The position numbers were made by a program, and so were the translations under genes. From contig JAFTFX010000017.1 of the NCBI GenBank assembly GCA_017458225.1, forward strand, positions 1 to 64,000: a DNA stretch of 64,000 nucleotides. The letters are read 5' to 3'. The notes under the pieces were generated by a model. That model was not told where the DNA came from. It ran no database searches and was given only the letters and a program-made list of their open reading frames with translations. The stretch's first letter is position 1. Each line of letters opens with the position of its first letter. This document shows, piece after piece, positions 8,627-18,031 of the stretch. Source of the DNA: Prevotella sp. GTDB taxonomy: Bacteria > Bacteroidota > Bacteroidia > Bacteroidales > Bacteroidaceae.

Positions 8627-9022
8627 TGCTTTGTTCTCGGCCGCTTCCATGATTTCGCGCTCGCCGGGACCTTTGTCGTTGATGCCGCAAAGGTGCAGAA
8701 TGCCGTGGATGATGACGCGGTGCAGCTCTTCCTCATAGGTTTTGTGGAAGAGCTCGGCATTCGAGCGCACGGTGTCGAGTGAGATGACCAAATCGCCGTT
8801 CAGCACATCACCTTCGCAATAGTCGAAGGTGATGATGTCGGTGTAGTAGTCGTGACCCAGATATTCACGGTTCACGGCAAGGATGTGCTCGTCGTCGCAA
8901 AACAGGTAGCCCACTTCGCCCACCTTTTTATTATATGTAGCCGCCACACGACGAATCCAGGCGGTGGTGTCGCGCTTGCGGATGGCAGGCATCTTGACGT
9001 TTTCAGTGCTATAGGTAATCAT
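8603..9022 (-). CDS. ybeY: Endoribonuclease YbeY (rRNA maturation factor)
   Basis: The 139-residue product has the UPF0054 metal site as H106-G-I-L-H110-L-C-G-I-N-D116. The third ligand position holds Asp rather than the usual His, a form I recall from other Bacteroidetes. YbeY takes part in 16S rRNA 3' maturation and ribosome quality control in the cytoplasm. It converges on the radical SAM gene with a 24-base overlap. An 8-bp repeat tract (9049-9096) lies upstream, between this gene and coaD. Confidence 0.92.
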   Translation of the reverse strand: MITYSTENVKMPAIRKRDTTAWIRRVAATYNKKVGEVGYLFCDDEHILAVNREYLGHDYYTDIITFDYCEGDVLNGDLVISLDTVRSNAELFHKTYEEELHRVIIHGILHLCGINDKGPGEREIMEAAENKALSILQPV

Positions 9023-9048
9023 TTTTCTCGGCTTATCAGTATCACGTT

Positions 9049-9096
9049 ATTTCGATATTTCGGTATTTCGATATCTCGACTTTTCGATATCTTGGT
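9049..9096. repeat. 8-bp tandem repeat tract, consensus ATTTCGAT (six units)
   Basis: Six adjoining 8-base units fit ATTTCGAT with substitutions but no indels. The tract fills the gap between the coaD stop and the ybeY start. The same unit recurs at 55245-55276. Confidence 0.8.
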
Positions 9097-9099
9097 TTC

Positions 9100-9549
9100 T
9101 CATTTCGGCAAAAAGGGTGTTACGTCCTGTCCGAAGTGCTGCAGTTCGCGCACCATACTCGATGAAATCGATGAAAATTGAGGTTCGGCATAGAGCAGAA
9201 TGGTCTCCACCTCGCCTCCAGTGATCTGGCGATTGATGTCGGCCTGCTCTCGCTCGTACTCGAAATCCTTGGCCGAGCGCACGCCTTTCACAATGAAACG
9301 GGCCTGCTCCTGACGGGCGAATTCGACAGCCAGGCCATAGTAGGACTTCACCTCGATGGCCGTCAGGTCTTTATAAAGTTGTCTGATGACTTGCATGCGC
9401 TCTTCAGCCGGGCGCATATACGGCTTCTGTACATTGTCGCCCACCACGCCGATGACCAACCGGTCGAAGAGTGGCAGGGTTCGGCGCACAACCGAGTCGT
9501 GGCCGATGGTAAAAGGATCGAAACTTCCGACAAAAATGCCTGTTCTCAT
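9100..9549 (-). CDS. coaD: Phosphopantetheine adenylyltransferase
   Basis: The product is 149 residues from the ATG at 9549. It begins MRTGIFVGSFDPFTIGHDSV with the nucleotidyltransferase TxGH motif (T14-H17) and ends with the SSISSSMVRE block typical of CoaD. It joins 4'-phosphopantetheine and ATP to form dephospho-CoA, the penultimate step of CoA synthesis. I reject the longer in-frame start at 9606 because it would lie inside the upstream small gene, whose TGA overlaps this ATG (ATGA, 9546-9549), implying coupled translation. Confidence 0.95.
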   Translation of the reverse strand: MRTGIFVGSFDPFTIGHDSVVRRTLPLFDRLVIGVVGDNVQKPYMRPAEERMQVIRQLYKDLTAIEVKSYYGLAVEFARQEQARFIVKGVRSAKDFEYEREQADINRQITGGEVETILLYAEPQFSSISSSMVRELQHFGQDVTPFLPK

Positions 9550-9752
9550 TTCTTTGCTGTTTCGTCTGCGAGGTCTTTGAAAAAGTTGTACTCCAGAATG
9601 GTGCACAACTGCCTCAACAGCCGTGTATTAATATCCGCTCGTGCGAATATGTTGTAAATGTTCGTTCGTTCGCATTCCAATTGCTTGGCTACCCAAATCA
9701 CAGAACGGTTCCTCTGCTCCATGATGGTCTTGATTTTCTTTCCGATGTGCAT
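9546..9752 (-). CDS. Small XRE-like helix-turn-helix protein
   Basis: The 68-residue protein reads as a compact HTH: IGKKIKTIMEQRNRSVIWVA followed by KQLECERTNIYNIF and a helical end. It looks like an XRE/Cro-type DNA-binding domain without a partner domain. Its stop overlaps the coaD start by four bases and it follows ruvB by 35 bases on the same strand, so ruvB, this gene and coaD may be one operon. A role in DNA binding is inferred from the HTH; its target is unknown. Confidence 0.75.
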   Translation of the reverse strand: MHIGKKIKTIMEQRNRSVIWVAKQLECERTNIYNIFARADINTRLLRQLCTILEYNFFKDLADETAKK

Positions 9753-9787
9753 AAGTCTATAGTTTTTTGTGTTGATGAAAATGTCTT

Positions 9788-10831
9788 CTATTGTTCGAAG
9801 AGGTTGGGCTCCATGATTCCACCGCTGTAGGGGTTCCGCCCAAAATGCTTGTAGGCCAGCTCGGTGGCCATGCGTCCGCGCGAGGTGCGCTTGATGAAGC
9901 CTTCCATGATGAGGAACGGCTCGTAGACCTCCTCCACGGTGCCGGCATCTTCGCCGACGGCAGTGGCGATGGTCGAGATGCCCACCGGTCCGCCACGGAA
10001 TTTGTCGATGATGGTGAGCAAGATTTTATTGTCGATTTCATCGAGTCCGTACTGGTCGATGTTCAGGGCTGTCAGTGCAATCTTCGTGATCTTCGTGTCG
10101 ATGCCGCCCGTGCCCTTCACCTGTGCAAAGTCTCTGACGCGGCGCAGCAGGGCATTGGCAATACGGGGCGTTCCACGCGAGCGGCCCGCAATCTCCAGTG
10201 AGGCATCTTCGGTGATGGGCACGCCCAGCAGGTTGGCTGAGCGCTCTATGATTTGTGCAAGTGTTTGTGCATCATAGTATTCCAGGTGCATGTTGATGCC
10301 GAAACGGGCACGCAGCGGAGCTGTGAGCAGTCCGCTGCGAGTGGTGGCACCAACAAGTGTAAAGGGGTTCAGATCGATCTGGATGCTACGGGCCGACGGG
10401 CCTTTGTCGATCATGATGTCGATGCGATAGTCCTCCATGGCCGAGTAGAGATACTCCTCGACGACGGGCGACAAACGGTGAATCTCGTCAATGAACAGCA
10501 CGTCGCGCGGTTCCAGCGAGGTCAGTATGCCGGCCAGGTCGCCCGGCTTGTCGAGTACGGGGCCACTGGTAATCTTGAAGCCCACGCCCAGTTCGTTGGC
10601 AATGATGTTCGAGAGGGTGGTCTTACCTAGTCCCGGGGGACCGTGGAGCAGCGTATGGTCGAGCGGCTCGCCGCGATATTTGGCAGCCTCTACAAAGACC
10701 TCCAGGTTCTCAACCACCTTCTGCTGTCCGCTGAAATCGCTGAAGCTGAGTGGTCGCAGGGCGTTCTCAAAGTCCTTTTCGGCACTGCCGCCGGCATAGC
10801 GTTCTTCCCGAATGTCGAAGCTATCGTTCAT
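9788..10831 (-). CDS. ruvB: Holliday junction branch migration helicase RuvB
   Basis: The product from the ATG at 10831 is 347 residues, close to the usual size. It has Walker [10 protein letters not shown], Walker B LFIDEIH, the [17 protein letters not shown] block and the winged-helix end ([10 protein letters not shown]). RuvB hexamers drive branch migration with RuvA at recombination intermediates. A longer in-frame start at 10855 is unlikely because a -7 box (10853-10860) overlaps it. ruvA and ruvC are not in the window. Confidence 0.96.
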   Translation of the reverse strand: MNDSFDIREERYAGGSAEKDFENALRPLSFSDFSGQQKVVENLEVFVEAAKYRGEPLDHTLLHGPPGLGKTTLSNIIANELGVGFKITSGPVLDKPGDLAGILTSLEPRDVLFIDEIHRLSPVVEEYLYSAMEDYRIDIMIDKGPSARSIQIDLNPFTLVGATTRSGLLTAPLRARFGINMHLEYYDAQTLAQIIERSANLLGVPITEDASLEIAGRSRGTPRIANALLRRVRDFAQVKGTGGIDTKITKIALTALNIDQYGLDEIDNKILLTIIDKFRGGPVGISTIATAVGEDAGTVEEVYEPFLIMEGFIKRTSRGRMATELAYKHFGRNPYSGGIMEPNLFEQ

Positions 10832-10852
10832 AGTTAGGTATGCTTTTGGCTG

Positions 10853-10860
10853 CAAAGTTA
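10853..10860 (-). promoter_or_regulatory. Bacteroidetes -7 box for ruvB
   Basis: Minus strand TAACTTTG, a TAnnTTTG match 22 bases before the chosen ruvB ATG. It decides the start by excluding the upstream in-frame codon at 10855. Confidence 0.6.
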
Positions 10861-10908
10861 ATGGTTTTTATTTAAATTGCACCAAAAACTACCCAGAAAT
10901 CGTTATTT

Positions 10909-11073
10909 TTATTCTTCGTCGTCCCAGAAGTCGCCGCTACGCGACAGCACCTCACTGTCTTTCATGGCAGGACCTTCGCTGGTTCCTATGCCGGGCGAAC
11001 CGGCTAAGATATGGTTTTTTTGAGCCAAGCAGACGATTTGGAGCATGGGGGAGATATAGTGTTTCTTGTTCAT
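10909..11073 (-). CDS. Small acidic protein (54 residues) downstream of the secreted propeller gene
   Basis: An ATG at 11073 opens a 54-codon frame that begins MNKKHYISPMLQIVCLAQ, contains LAGSPGIG, and ends SRSGDFWDDEE. Short proteins with this architecture (MKK-Y-xPxM start, central Gly/Ser segment, DDE tail) are common and poorly described in Prevotella and Bacteroides and often sit beside secreted-protein genes. It starts 22 bases after the stop of the large propeller gene on the same strand, so it is probably co-transcribed. No function is known to me. Confidence 0.65.
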   Translation of the reverse strand: MNKKHYISPMLQIVCLAQKNHILAGSPGIGTSEGPAMKDSEVLSRSGDFWDDEE

Positions 11074-11094
11074 GATGATTACTTGTTTAGCTGG

Positions 11095-14000
11095 TTATTT
11101 GTTAAAGACTTTCCTGATGCTGCCGTCGCTCATGCGAACGATGTTGAGTCCGTGGGTGAGTGCTTCGCGACGCATGCCGTCGGCAGAAAAAACCTCGCTG
11201 ATGTTTCTCTGGGTCTCCACGCCCTGTATGCTACTCGTCTCGTCGTCAAACGAGAAAGTGAGCATGCGTGCTGTACCGGGTGTCGTGAGATAGGCGCGGA
11301 AGGACTTGATGGTGGGCTCGCTGCCGCTCTCCACCTTGAAGAAAGCCACATTGTCGTCCTGTTTCTGCAGCACGTAGTTGCCAGCCGAGACGGTGCCTTC
11401 GGCGTAGGTGCCGTGGAGCAGACCATTGACGGGTGATGCCTCATAGGCGGCAGTGCCACTTTTGGCGGTCAGCGACAGGGTGCCCTTGTTCTTCAGCAGT
11501 ACGGGCTTGTTGGCTTCAATGGTTGTGACTTTTGTTCCCTGTATGCGGCTTCCGTCAATGCTGCTCAGTTCCCATGCTTCCACGTCGCCCGTCACGTCGG
11601 CATCGAAGGGAACAACCAGCGTGCCATAGCCAGCCTCGCCGACAGTGGCCGTATAGGTTAATGCAACATCAGCTGCATTAGCTGAAGCAACCACGTTAGA
11701 AAGACTGCTTGTGATATTGTTCAAAGAAAGAGAGGCCGTAGCATTGCTGACAGGTACGAGCATCCAGTTGTTTCCGTTATCCTGAGGATGATCGCTGTAG
11801 GCATAGACCACTTCAGTGCTGTTTTTATTCTGTGGATTGGCATGTTGCGAGTCCTCGCCAAGCAGGAATGTAGCATTAAAGGTGGTACTTGTTGCCATCT
11901 GGTCAATATTCAGGGCCACCTTTACTTCGGCAGGTGTAGTGCGCGAAAGCGTCCAGTAGGTAGTGGAAGGTGTCACGAAATAACCCTCTTTGTTATATAA
12001 ATAGTAGTAACCTTGACGGCCACTGACGGGCAGCAGTGAGAACTCACCTTTGTCGGCATCGGTATTGGTGGTGAGTAGATAGCCGTCACCATTTGGAGCA
12101 GAGGCCATGTAGCGCGGTCTAGAAGTGTTGAGATGCTGCAACTGATAGACGGCCTTGGGGTTGATGCCCATAATGGCTGTGTTGTCGTCGGCCTCTTCAA
12201 TGAGCCATTGCGAACCGCCGCTATAGTTCTTTACGTCGCCGTCATTGTTGTCGTTGGCGTAGGCGTTGGCTTCACCGCCAGCCATGCTGCTGATGGTAAA
12301 GTAGTCAGAAACTTCAGCGATTGCAACCTTGCCTAACTGGGTGGAAGAGGTCGACCAAGCCGTACCATTCAAACTATTGGCAGATGGAACAACGTAAGTG
12401 TGGCTCACCACATCGTAAAGATAGAATTGTCCAACGTTTCCACTCACATTGCGAATGATGAATTTTGCTGCTTCATTGGAGTTGGCTGTTCGATGCAGAT
12501 TGGCATCATTCTCGCTGTTGTAACTTGGTGAACGCCAATAGATTTTGCTGTAGCTGTTGGTCTTCCATTTAATATAATAGACTTTAGATTCGTCGAAGGT
12601 CAGTGGATTCTCAACGATCTCACCTTCGCCGGTGCCGAAGTATTTCAGTGTCACGTTGTCCCATGCTACCCAGTTGGCCTCGGTTGTAGAGGGTATGTCG
12701 ATGCCGATAGTGAGTGGTCCGGCAGCATCAAGACGAATTTCTACCATAAACTCCTGGGGGGCGTTGTTGGCTGTCTTGCAGTCGGTGGTCTCGCTGTTTG
12801 CAAAGAGTGTTACCCCAGTAGTTGCTGATGTGTTATTCTGACGACAGGCGATGACTTTTGCACGCAGCCGATAGCGTCCGGCAGGCATGTCGCTAAGTGT
12901 CTGACTGGCACGGTTGGCAACCCCTAACGCATTTGCCTGACTTACCCATGTTTCCATGAAGTTACCATCAAAGCCGTTGTAGTCGCCGCCCTTGGTGCTT
13001 GTCTTCCAGCCAGGAGCATTTTCTGCCTCCGTACGTGTCATGATCCATTTGCTCAGGTCGTCGCAGGTGCCGTTGGGAATGGTGATGCTCATGCCGTTGG
13101 TAGGCGAGGCATTGGCATACTTGAAAGTATTGATGGCAGCTTCGAGGGTGGCCTGCTGTGCCTCAAGAGTGGTGATGCTGTAGCATGCAACGGCATCAGT
13201 AGCATTGTCGATAGCCGTCTTCAAGGCAGTCTTCCCCTCGGTGAGCGAAGCATCGTCGTAGAGCGTGTTGGCCTCATCAATGACTGCCTGGAGCAAACTT
13301 TGTGCAGCATTGATAGCTGTCAGGGGGATATTCTCGGTGTTCAGCAGTGTCTCGCCGTTGTAGAAGCGAATCTGTATGCTTTTATAACCAGCTGCGGCTG
13401 CGGCATCCTTCGTTAAGGTGACGGTCTCGTTGGCGTAAGTGGCAAGAGCGCTGGTGGTGCCGTGAGCCAGCAATGTGTTGCCAGCCTCGTTGTAGACACG
13501 CACGGTGGTGGCTGTTGAAGCCGACTCACCGTAGTTGGTCACGCTGACGCTCTGTACTGTTCCATCGGCAGCAATGGTGGGGGTGATGGCTGAGAGCATG
13601 GCGGGCTTGTAGTCGATGCCGGGCATCTTGGCATAGCCGAAGGCAATCGAACCGTCGCTCATTTGGCCCAGCATCTTCGCAGCCCACTCGTTAGCAGTGA
13701 TGCCGCTTGCACCAGCTGAACCAGTGAAGGTGATAATAAGGTCGCTGGTACCGCTGTTTTCCGATGAACTATACGAAAATCCGTTGCCGTAGTTCACCTT
13801 GTCGTGCGAGCCGAACTTCAGCGATGACAGGTTCAGGTCGGTGCGTGGATTGAAGCCGTCTTCAGCTTTCACCAGTACGCGGATGCTGGTGGTCGATGCG
13901 GTGATGGCACTCTCGCCCTGCACTTCGAGCTGTAGTGGCTTGACGAGTGGCATGTTAATGTTCTTCGACGAATGTGTGTCGCTGCCCAGATCGCTCTGCT

Positions 14001-15000
14001 TCACACAGTCGATGACGGCGAAGTTCATGCGGATGGCACGGCCAAGATCGTCCTGATAGACACGGGGGCGCTCGTACTTATGCCATTTCTCCACGTCGCC
14101 ATTCTCATGCCGGGCAAAGGGATCCTCACCAGTGTAGGCCTTGCCTGCCTCCATAACCCAGTGCAAGCCGTCCTTTGAGCGGTAGTAGTAGGCTTGACGC
14201 GGACGCCAGGCATTGACTACCATGTGGTACTGCAGGTGGTCGCGCCAAATGACGGGATCTTCAAAAGAACCACGATCGGTAATAACGTCGTTCAGATAGA
14301 CCGATTTGTCGGTCAGCTGGTGCCAGGGATCGGTCAGTCCGTCTTGACTCACCCAGATGCCGCCACCACGGTCAATCATGACGAACGAGCCGTCTTCGCG
14401 CTTGGCAAACGAGCAGTTCGAGAGACTGGTCTCGATCTTATCGCCAGCAATCAAAATGCGATCTCGTTGGTCATACAGAAATTCCCTTGAAGTCCATGAG
14501 TCGCCTAATGTAGTAGAGGTATAGATGCCCAGCGGCTCAATATGATAGATGACGTAGGTGTCGCCGGTCTTGTATATCTCCGAGTTATGGCCGGCACCGA
14601 TGTCGCTGACATAGGTGTAAGGGCCCCATACATTATCAGATTTAACATGGTACACACGCGAGGCACTCGACCACGCCATGTGACCCCTTGCCGTACTCTC
14701 TGGCCAGCCCGACACGTATATGTGGTACTTGCCGTCGCTGCCTTTAATGATGTTTCCACCCCAGTACGAGCGCTCGGTGTCCTCGATGCCGTTGTCTTTC
14801 CAGCGTCCCAGAGTGCCTTCCCATGTTCCAGCATATTGTGTATTCTCGCCGGCCGTGGTGCCCCAGTCGCTTTCGGTGGCAGCCACGCTGCCCTCCATAG
14901 GCAACAGCAGGTCCATGAACTGTCCGCCTGTGGCAAAGGTCTGTGCACTTGTCATGGCGGCACTCATCAAAAGTACGGATAATAATAGTTGCTTTTTCAT
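11095..15000 (-). CDS. Large secreted multidomain protein with an N-terminal glycoside-hydrolase-like beta-propeller
   Basis: The 1301-residue product from the ATG at 15000 has a signal peptide (MKKQLLLSVLLMSAAMTSAQ). Residues about 30-370 show repeated propeller-blade motifs (DGKYHIYVSGW, SFEDPVIWRDHLQYHMVVN, YYRSKDGLHWVMEAG) like GH43-type and related five-bladed hydrolases, but I cannot assign a family. Later parts include Ig-like and helical FIVAR-like segments (about 570-640), a jelly-roll, carbohydrate-binding-type region (about 650-800), and a C-terminal sorting-type tail (GLNIVRMSDGSIRKVFNK). It is divergent from the sensor/AraC regulator at 15128 and close to rhaT, so it may act on a rhamnose-containing glycan; that is inference. 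Confidence 0.75.
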   Translation of the reverse strand: MKKQLLLSVLLMSAAMTSAQTFATGGQFMDLLLPMEGSVAATESDWGTTAGENTQYAGTWEGTLGRWKDNGIEDTERSYWGGNIIKGSDGKYHIYVSGWPESTARGHMAWSSASRVYHVKSDNVWGPYTYVSDIGAGHNSEIYKTGDTYVIYHIEPLGIYTSTTLGDSWTSREFLYDQRDRILIAGDKIETSLSNCSFAKREDGSFVMIDRGGGIWVSQDGLTDPWHQLTDKSVYLNDVITDRGSFEDPVIWRDHLQYHMVVNAWRPRQAYYYRSKDGLHWVMEAGKAYTGEDPFARHENGDVEKWHKYERPRVYQDDLGRAIRMNFAVIDCVKQSDLGSDTHSSKNINMPLVKPLQLEVQGESAITASTTSIRVLVKAEDGFNPRTDLNLSSLKFGSHDKVNYGNGFSYSSSENSGTSDLIITFTGSAGASGITANEWAAKMLGQMSDGSIAFGYAKMPGIDYKPAMLSAITPTIAADGTVQSVSVTNYGESASTATTVRVYNEAGNTLLAHGTTSALATYANETVTLTKDAAAAAGYKSIQIRFYNGETLLNTENIPLTAINAAQSLLQAVIDEANTLYDDASLTEGKTALKTAIDNATDAVACYSITTLEAQQATLEAAINTFKYANASPTNGMSITIPNGTCDDLSKWIMTRTEAENAPGWKTSTKGGDYNGFDGNFMETWVSQANALGVANRASQTLSDMPAGRYRLRAKVIACRQNNTSATTGVTLFANSETTDCKTANNAPQEFMVEIRLDAAGPLTIGIDIPSTTEANWVAWDNVTLKYFGTGEGEIVENPLTFDESKVYYIKWKTNSYSKIYWRSPSYNSENDANLHRTANSNEAAKFIIRNVSGNVGQFYLYDVVSHTYVVPSANSLNGTAWSTSSTQLGKVAIAEVSDYFTISSMAGGEANAYANDNNDGDVKNYSGGSQWLIEEADDNTAIMGINPKAVYQLQHLNTSRPRYMASAPNGDGYLLTTNTDADKGEFSLLPVSGRQGYYYLYNKEGYFVTPSTTYWTLSRTTPAEVKVALNIDQMATSTTFNATFLLGEDSQHANPQNKNSTEVVYAYSDHPQDNGNNWMLVPVSNATASLSLNNITSSLSNVVASANAADVALTYTATVGEAGYGTLVVPFDADVTGDVEAWELSSIDGSRIQGTKVTTIEANKPVLLKNKGTLSLTAKSGTAAYEASPVNGLLHGTYAEGTVSAGNYVLQKQDDNVAFFKVESGSEPTIKSFRAYLTTPGTARMLTFSFDDETSSIQGVETQRNISEVFSADGMRREALTHGLNIVRMSDGSIRKVFNK

Positions 15001-15029
15001 ACGTTGGTTATTAGTTTTTTTTCCTGCCG

Positions 15030-15037
15030 CAAAATTA
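15030..15037 (-). promoter_or_regulatory. -7 box for the propeller-protein gene
   Basis: Minus strand TAATTTTG, 29 bases before the ATG at 15000, which supports that start over an in-frame codon at 15075 upstream of the promoter. Confidence 0.6.
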
Positions 15038-15114
15038 CTTTTGTTTTGACGTAATTTTACAACAAAAAAATTCATTTTTATACCTATTTTGTTCGTTGTT
15101 TATGCAAAAAGCAT

Positions 15115-15122
15115 TATTTTTG
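15115..15122 (+). promoter_or_regulatory. -7 box immediately ahead of the sensor/AraC regulator
   Basis: TATTTTTG matches TAnnTTTG and ends only five bases before the ATG at 15128, which would make the mRNA nearly leaderless if this box is used. Confidence 0.5.
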
Positions 15123-15127
15123 CACCG

Positions 15128-17932
15128 ATGAAACGACTATTAACCTTATTTTCCCTGTTGCTGACTGCCGTTTGCGGTGTGGCCAAGCACTACGATCTGA
15201 CCGCACAGCGCATTTCCACAGCCGACGGGTTGCCTACCAACGTGGTGGTCAGGATTTGGCAGGACGAAGCCGGCTACATGTGCTTTGACACGCGCAACGG
15301 ACTGTGCCTATACGACGGCTATGCCTTTCAGACCGTGGAGCGTACAACGGTGCCAGTACCGCCAGATACGAAAAGTCTGACTACACGCGATGCTACGTGG
15401 CGGCGCGAAGGACAGGGGCGGCTGTCGCGCAAGGGCAGCGACGGAACGATAAGGACCTGGCAGCTGATAGCTCCTGAGATTATTGCCTATACACGTAGCG
15501 ACCATTTCCACGTGGCCGATGTTGACGAGCGAACCGAGGCTATCTCCACCTATGGATGCGGCCTATACCTCTACGACAAGCCAACGGGCGAGCTGACACA
15601 GCTGACAAAGGAGAACACCGACGGTCTGCTGGATGACGACTACCTCACTGGGCTGTATGTTGACCGCACAGGGTGTATCTGGGTCATCGAAGACTATCTG
15701 GGCGTGAACTGTCTGCGCCTGAACCCCTTGCAATACACTACGCTTTGGCTGAGTGCAGATGCACCGATACAGGATGCCAACTACATTCGCTGTATAGCGC
15801 CAATGGACAGCACTCGGTTGTTGGTGTCGAACCAGATGGGCGATGTGTATGAGTACGACACGGACAAGGGCAGTTTTACGTTTGTTGAGCACACCCGTCA
15901 CCGCGTCTATGCCGCCTTGCGCGACAGCAAGGGCCGGCGGTGGATAGGTACGCGCGGCGGTGGTCTCTCTTGCGACGGACAGATGGTTGAAGGGCTCCCT
16001 TCGCCCCACATCTTTCATATACGCGAGGCCAACGACGGCTCCGTTTTGATATCCATGCTCGGAGGCGGCGTGGCGCGTCTCCATGACAGTGGCCGACATG
16101 ACTATCTGCTTGCCGGAAAGAATACTCACGATGCCCAGACGGACCATCAGGGCAGGCTGTGGGTGGCTACGGAAGAGGGCCTTTTCGTGCTGAATGATCT
16201 TCAGCAGGTGGCTGACAGCATTTCGGGCAGTTTCGTCTGTCTGTATGTCGACCGCAAGGGAAGTGTGTGGGCAGGCACTACCGACCGAGGACTCCTCAGG
16301 GCGAGCTATGCCACCCGTCGTGATGCCGGCATTGAAACGACTTTCTATCAGAAGGGCCACGGACTTATGGCCGATGCCGTCTACTCCATCGTGGAGAATG
16401 CGGCAGGTTGTCTGTGGCTGGGAACCGAAGAAGGACTGGCACAGCTGAATCCCACAACCCACGTCATCATGAACCACCACATCAGCGACAGACCGCTGGG
16501 CAATGTGTTCTGCGAGCGGGCAGCCGTTGGCTTGGGCGACGGACGACTGCTCTTCGGATCCCACTTAGGCATGGTGCTGGTGATGCCCACGCAAGCAGCT
16601 GCCGCCACACCGCCGGCAACGCTCGTCACGGGACTGATGGTGAATGGAGAACGGATGGCAACCGACGCGCAGCTGACCTATCGGCAAAATAATGTCACGC
16701 TGTTGTTTTCCAACTTCCAGTATGCCCGTCAGCAAGACGTGCTCTATCACTACTATCTGGAGGGGGTGGACAAGACGTGGAACAGTGCCACCACTGGGCA
16801 TGCAGCCGTCTACCGCAATCTGTCGCCCGGTCGCTACACCTTTCATGTCTATTCCAGCATCAGCGGCACTCGGGGACAGGAAGCCACGCTGAGCTTGCTC
16901 ATCCGTCAGCCGTGGTGGAACACTTGGTGGGCGTGGCTGCTCTATGTGCTGCTGGGCACAGCCTTGCTGGTGGCGGCCTTTGTGACCAGTCGGCGCATCC
17001 GCTCGAAACGCATGTTGAAGCTGATGGACATGATCCGACAGTTCCATCAGCTCGACGAGGTGGAAATGCAGGTCCGTGCCGAACAGGACGAGATGAACGA
17101 GGAGGCCGAGCAGCGCTTTCGTGATATTCAGCAGAGCATCCATACGGAGGAAACGGAACTGAAAGAGCTGGCACCGCCGCCCATCAACGAGCAGACCATC
17201 CTCGTTGCGGAGGGCGACGAGGACAACCTGACGCATCTTGCCGATACGCTCAACCCTTATTTCCGCATTGTCAGTACGCAGCTCATGGCCGATGTGCCCA
17301 GGCTGATAGAAGAGCACAGGCCGGCATTGCTCTTGATGGACATATCGGACGACGAACGGGCAGGTCGCGAACTGACGAAGACCGTCAGCCAGGAGCATCC
17401 GTCGCTGCCAGTTGTCCACTTGTCGGCCAACGACGACGATGCCAGCCAGCTGAGAAGCCTGCGCATGGGGGCTGCCGACTATATCGTGAAGCCTTTCAGC
17501 GGCAAGATTCTTCTGGAGCGCATCTCGAAAATCATCGGGCGTGCCGACTCGGACCGCGTGCCGCGCGTGGCTGCCTCGCCGCAGAAAGAGATACTGACGA
17601 ACGTGGGCGACAAGCGCTTCCTCGACCAGTTCTATGCCGTTCTGTCGGCCCGCGTCAGCGACGAGAACTTCTCGGTGGAGCAGTTTGCCGGTGTGATGAA
17701 CCTCGGCCGCACGCAGTTCTATAAGAAGGTGAAAGCGCTGACGGGCGAGACACCCGTTCAGCATCTGCACCGTGCCCGTCTGGACTATGCCTACCGCCTG
17801 CTTCGCGACACCACCATGACAGTAGAGGAAGTGATGCTCCGTGTAGGCTTCCACAGTGCCACCCATTTTTACAACTCGTTCAAGAAGCAGTTCGGCATGT
17901 CGCCGAAGCTGGTACGGCAGACGGCTGTTTAA
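15128..17932 (+). CDS. HTCS-like sensor regulator lacking a histidine kinase (propeller, Y_Y_Y, TM, receiver, AraC HTH)
   Basis: The 934-residue product starts with a signal segment (MKRLLTLFSLLLTAVCGVA) and two-component propeller repeats (DEAGYMCFDTRNGL, LWVATEEGLF, LWLGTEEGLA), then a Y_Y_Y-type domain (YHYYLEGVDKTW) and a transmembrane helix near WLLYVLLGTALLVAAFV. After it comes an acidic coiled coil of roughly 70 residues, then a receiver (phosphorylatable D738 in LLLMDIS; VKPF Lys kept) and an AraC HTH (TQFYKKVKAL...GMSP). No H-box and no HATPase motifs (N, G1, G2) are present, unlike true hybrid systems. It diverges from the propeller gene and precedes rhaT, so it likely regulates one or both. 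Confidence 0.85.
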   Translation: MKRLLTLFSLLLTAVCGVAKHYDLTAQRISTADGLPTNVVVRIWQDEAGYMCFDTRNGLCLYDGYAFQTVERTTVPVPPDTKSLTTRDATWRREGQGRLSRKGSDGTIRTWQLIAPEIIAYTRSDHFHVADVDERTEAISTYGCGLYLYDKPTGELTQLTKENTDGLLDDDYLTGLYVDRTGCIWVIEDYLGVNCLRLNPLQYTTLWLSADAPIQDANYIRCIAPMDSTRLLVSNQMGDVYEYDTDKGSFTFVEHTRHRVYAALRDSKGRRWIGTRGGGLSCDGQMVEGLPSPHIFHIREANDGSVLISMLGGGVARLHDSGRHDYLLAGKNTHDAQTDHQGRLWVATEEGLFVLNDLQQVADSISGSFVCLYVDRKGSVWAGTTDRGLLRASYATRRDAGIETTFYQKGHGLMADAVYSIVENAAGCLWLGTEEGLAQLNPTTHVIMNHHISDRPLGNVFCERAAVGLGDGRLLFGSHLGMVLVMPTQAAAATPPATLVTGLMVNGERMATDAQLTYRQNNVTLLFSNFQYARQQDVLYHYYLEGVDKTWNSATTGHAAVYRNLSPGRYTFHVYSSISGTRGQEATLSLLIRQPWWNTWWAWLLYVLLGTALLVAAFVTSRRIRSKRMLKLMDMIRQFHQLDEVEMQVRAEQDEMNEEAEQRFRDIQQSIHTEETELKELAPPPINEQTILVAEGDEDNLTHLADTLNPYFRIVSTQLMADVPRLIEEHRPALLLMDISDDERAGRELTKTVSQEHPSLPVVHLSANDDDASQLRSLRMGAADYIVKPFSGKILLERISKIIGRADSDRVPRVAASPQKEILTNVGDKRFLDQFYAVLSARVSDENFSVEQFAGVMNLGRTQFYKKVKALTGETPVQHLHRARLDYAYRLLRDTTMTVEEVMLRVGFHSATHFYNSFKKQFGMSPKLVRQTAV

Positions 17933-17996
17933 CGGCAAACCACATGCTGTTTACTATCTTTTTTGCTATTTTTTTCGGTTTATTCGAAATAATTCG

Positions 17997-18004
17997 TACT
18001 TTTG
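17997..18004 (+). promoter_or_regulatory. -7 box for rhaT
   Basis: TACTTTTG, an exact TAnnTTTG match, 27 bases before the ATG at 18032. Confidence 0.6.
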
Positions 18005-18031
18005 CAGCAAATAACAAATCTCTAAAACATT

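Noticed and set aside
15003..15075. Upstream in-frame start for the large propeller gene
   Set aside because: A -7 box at 15030-15037 lies inside it and the signal peptide begins at 15000.
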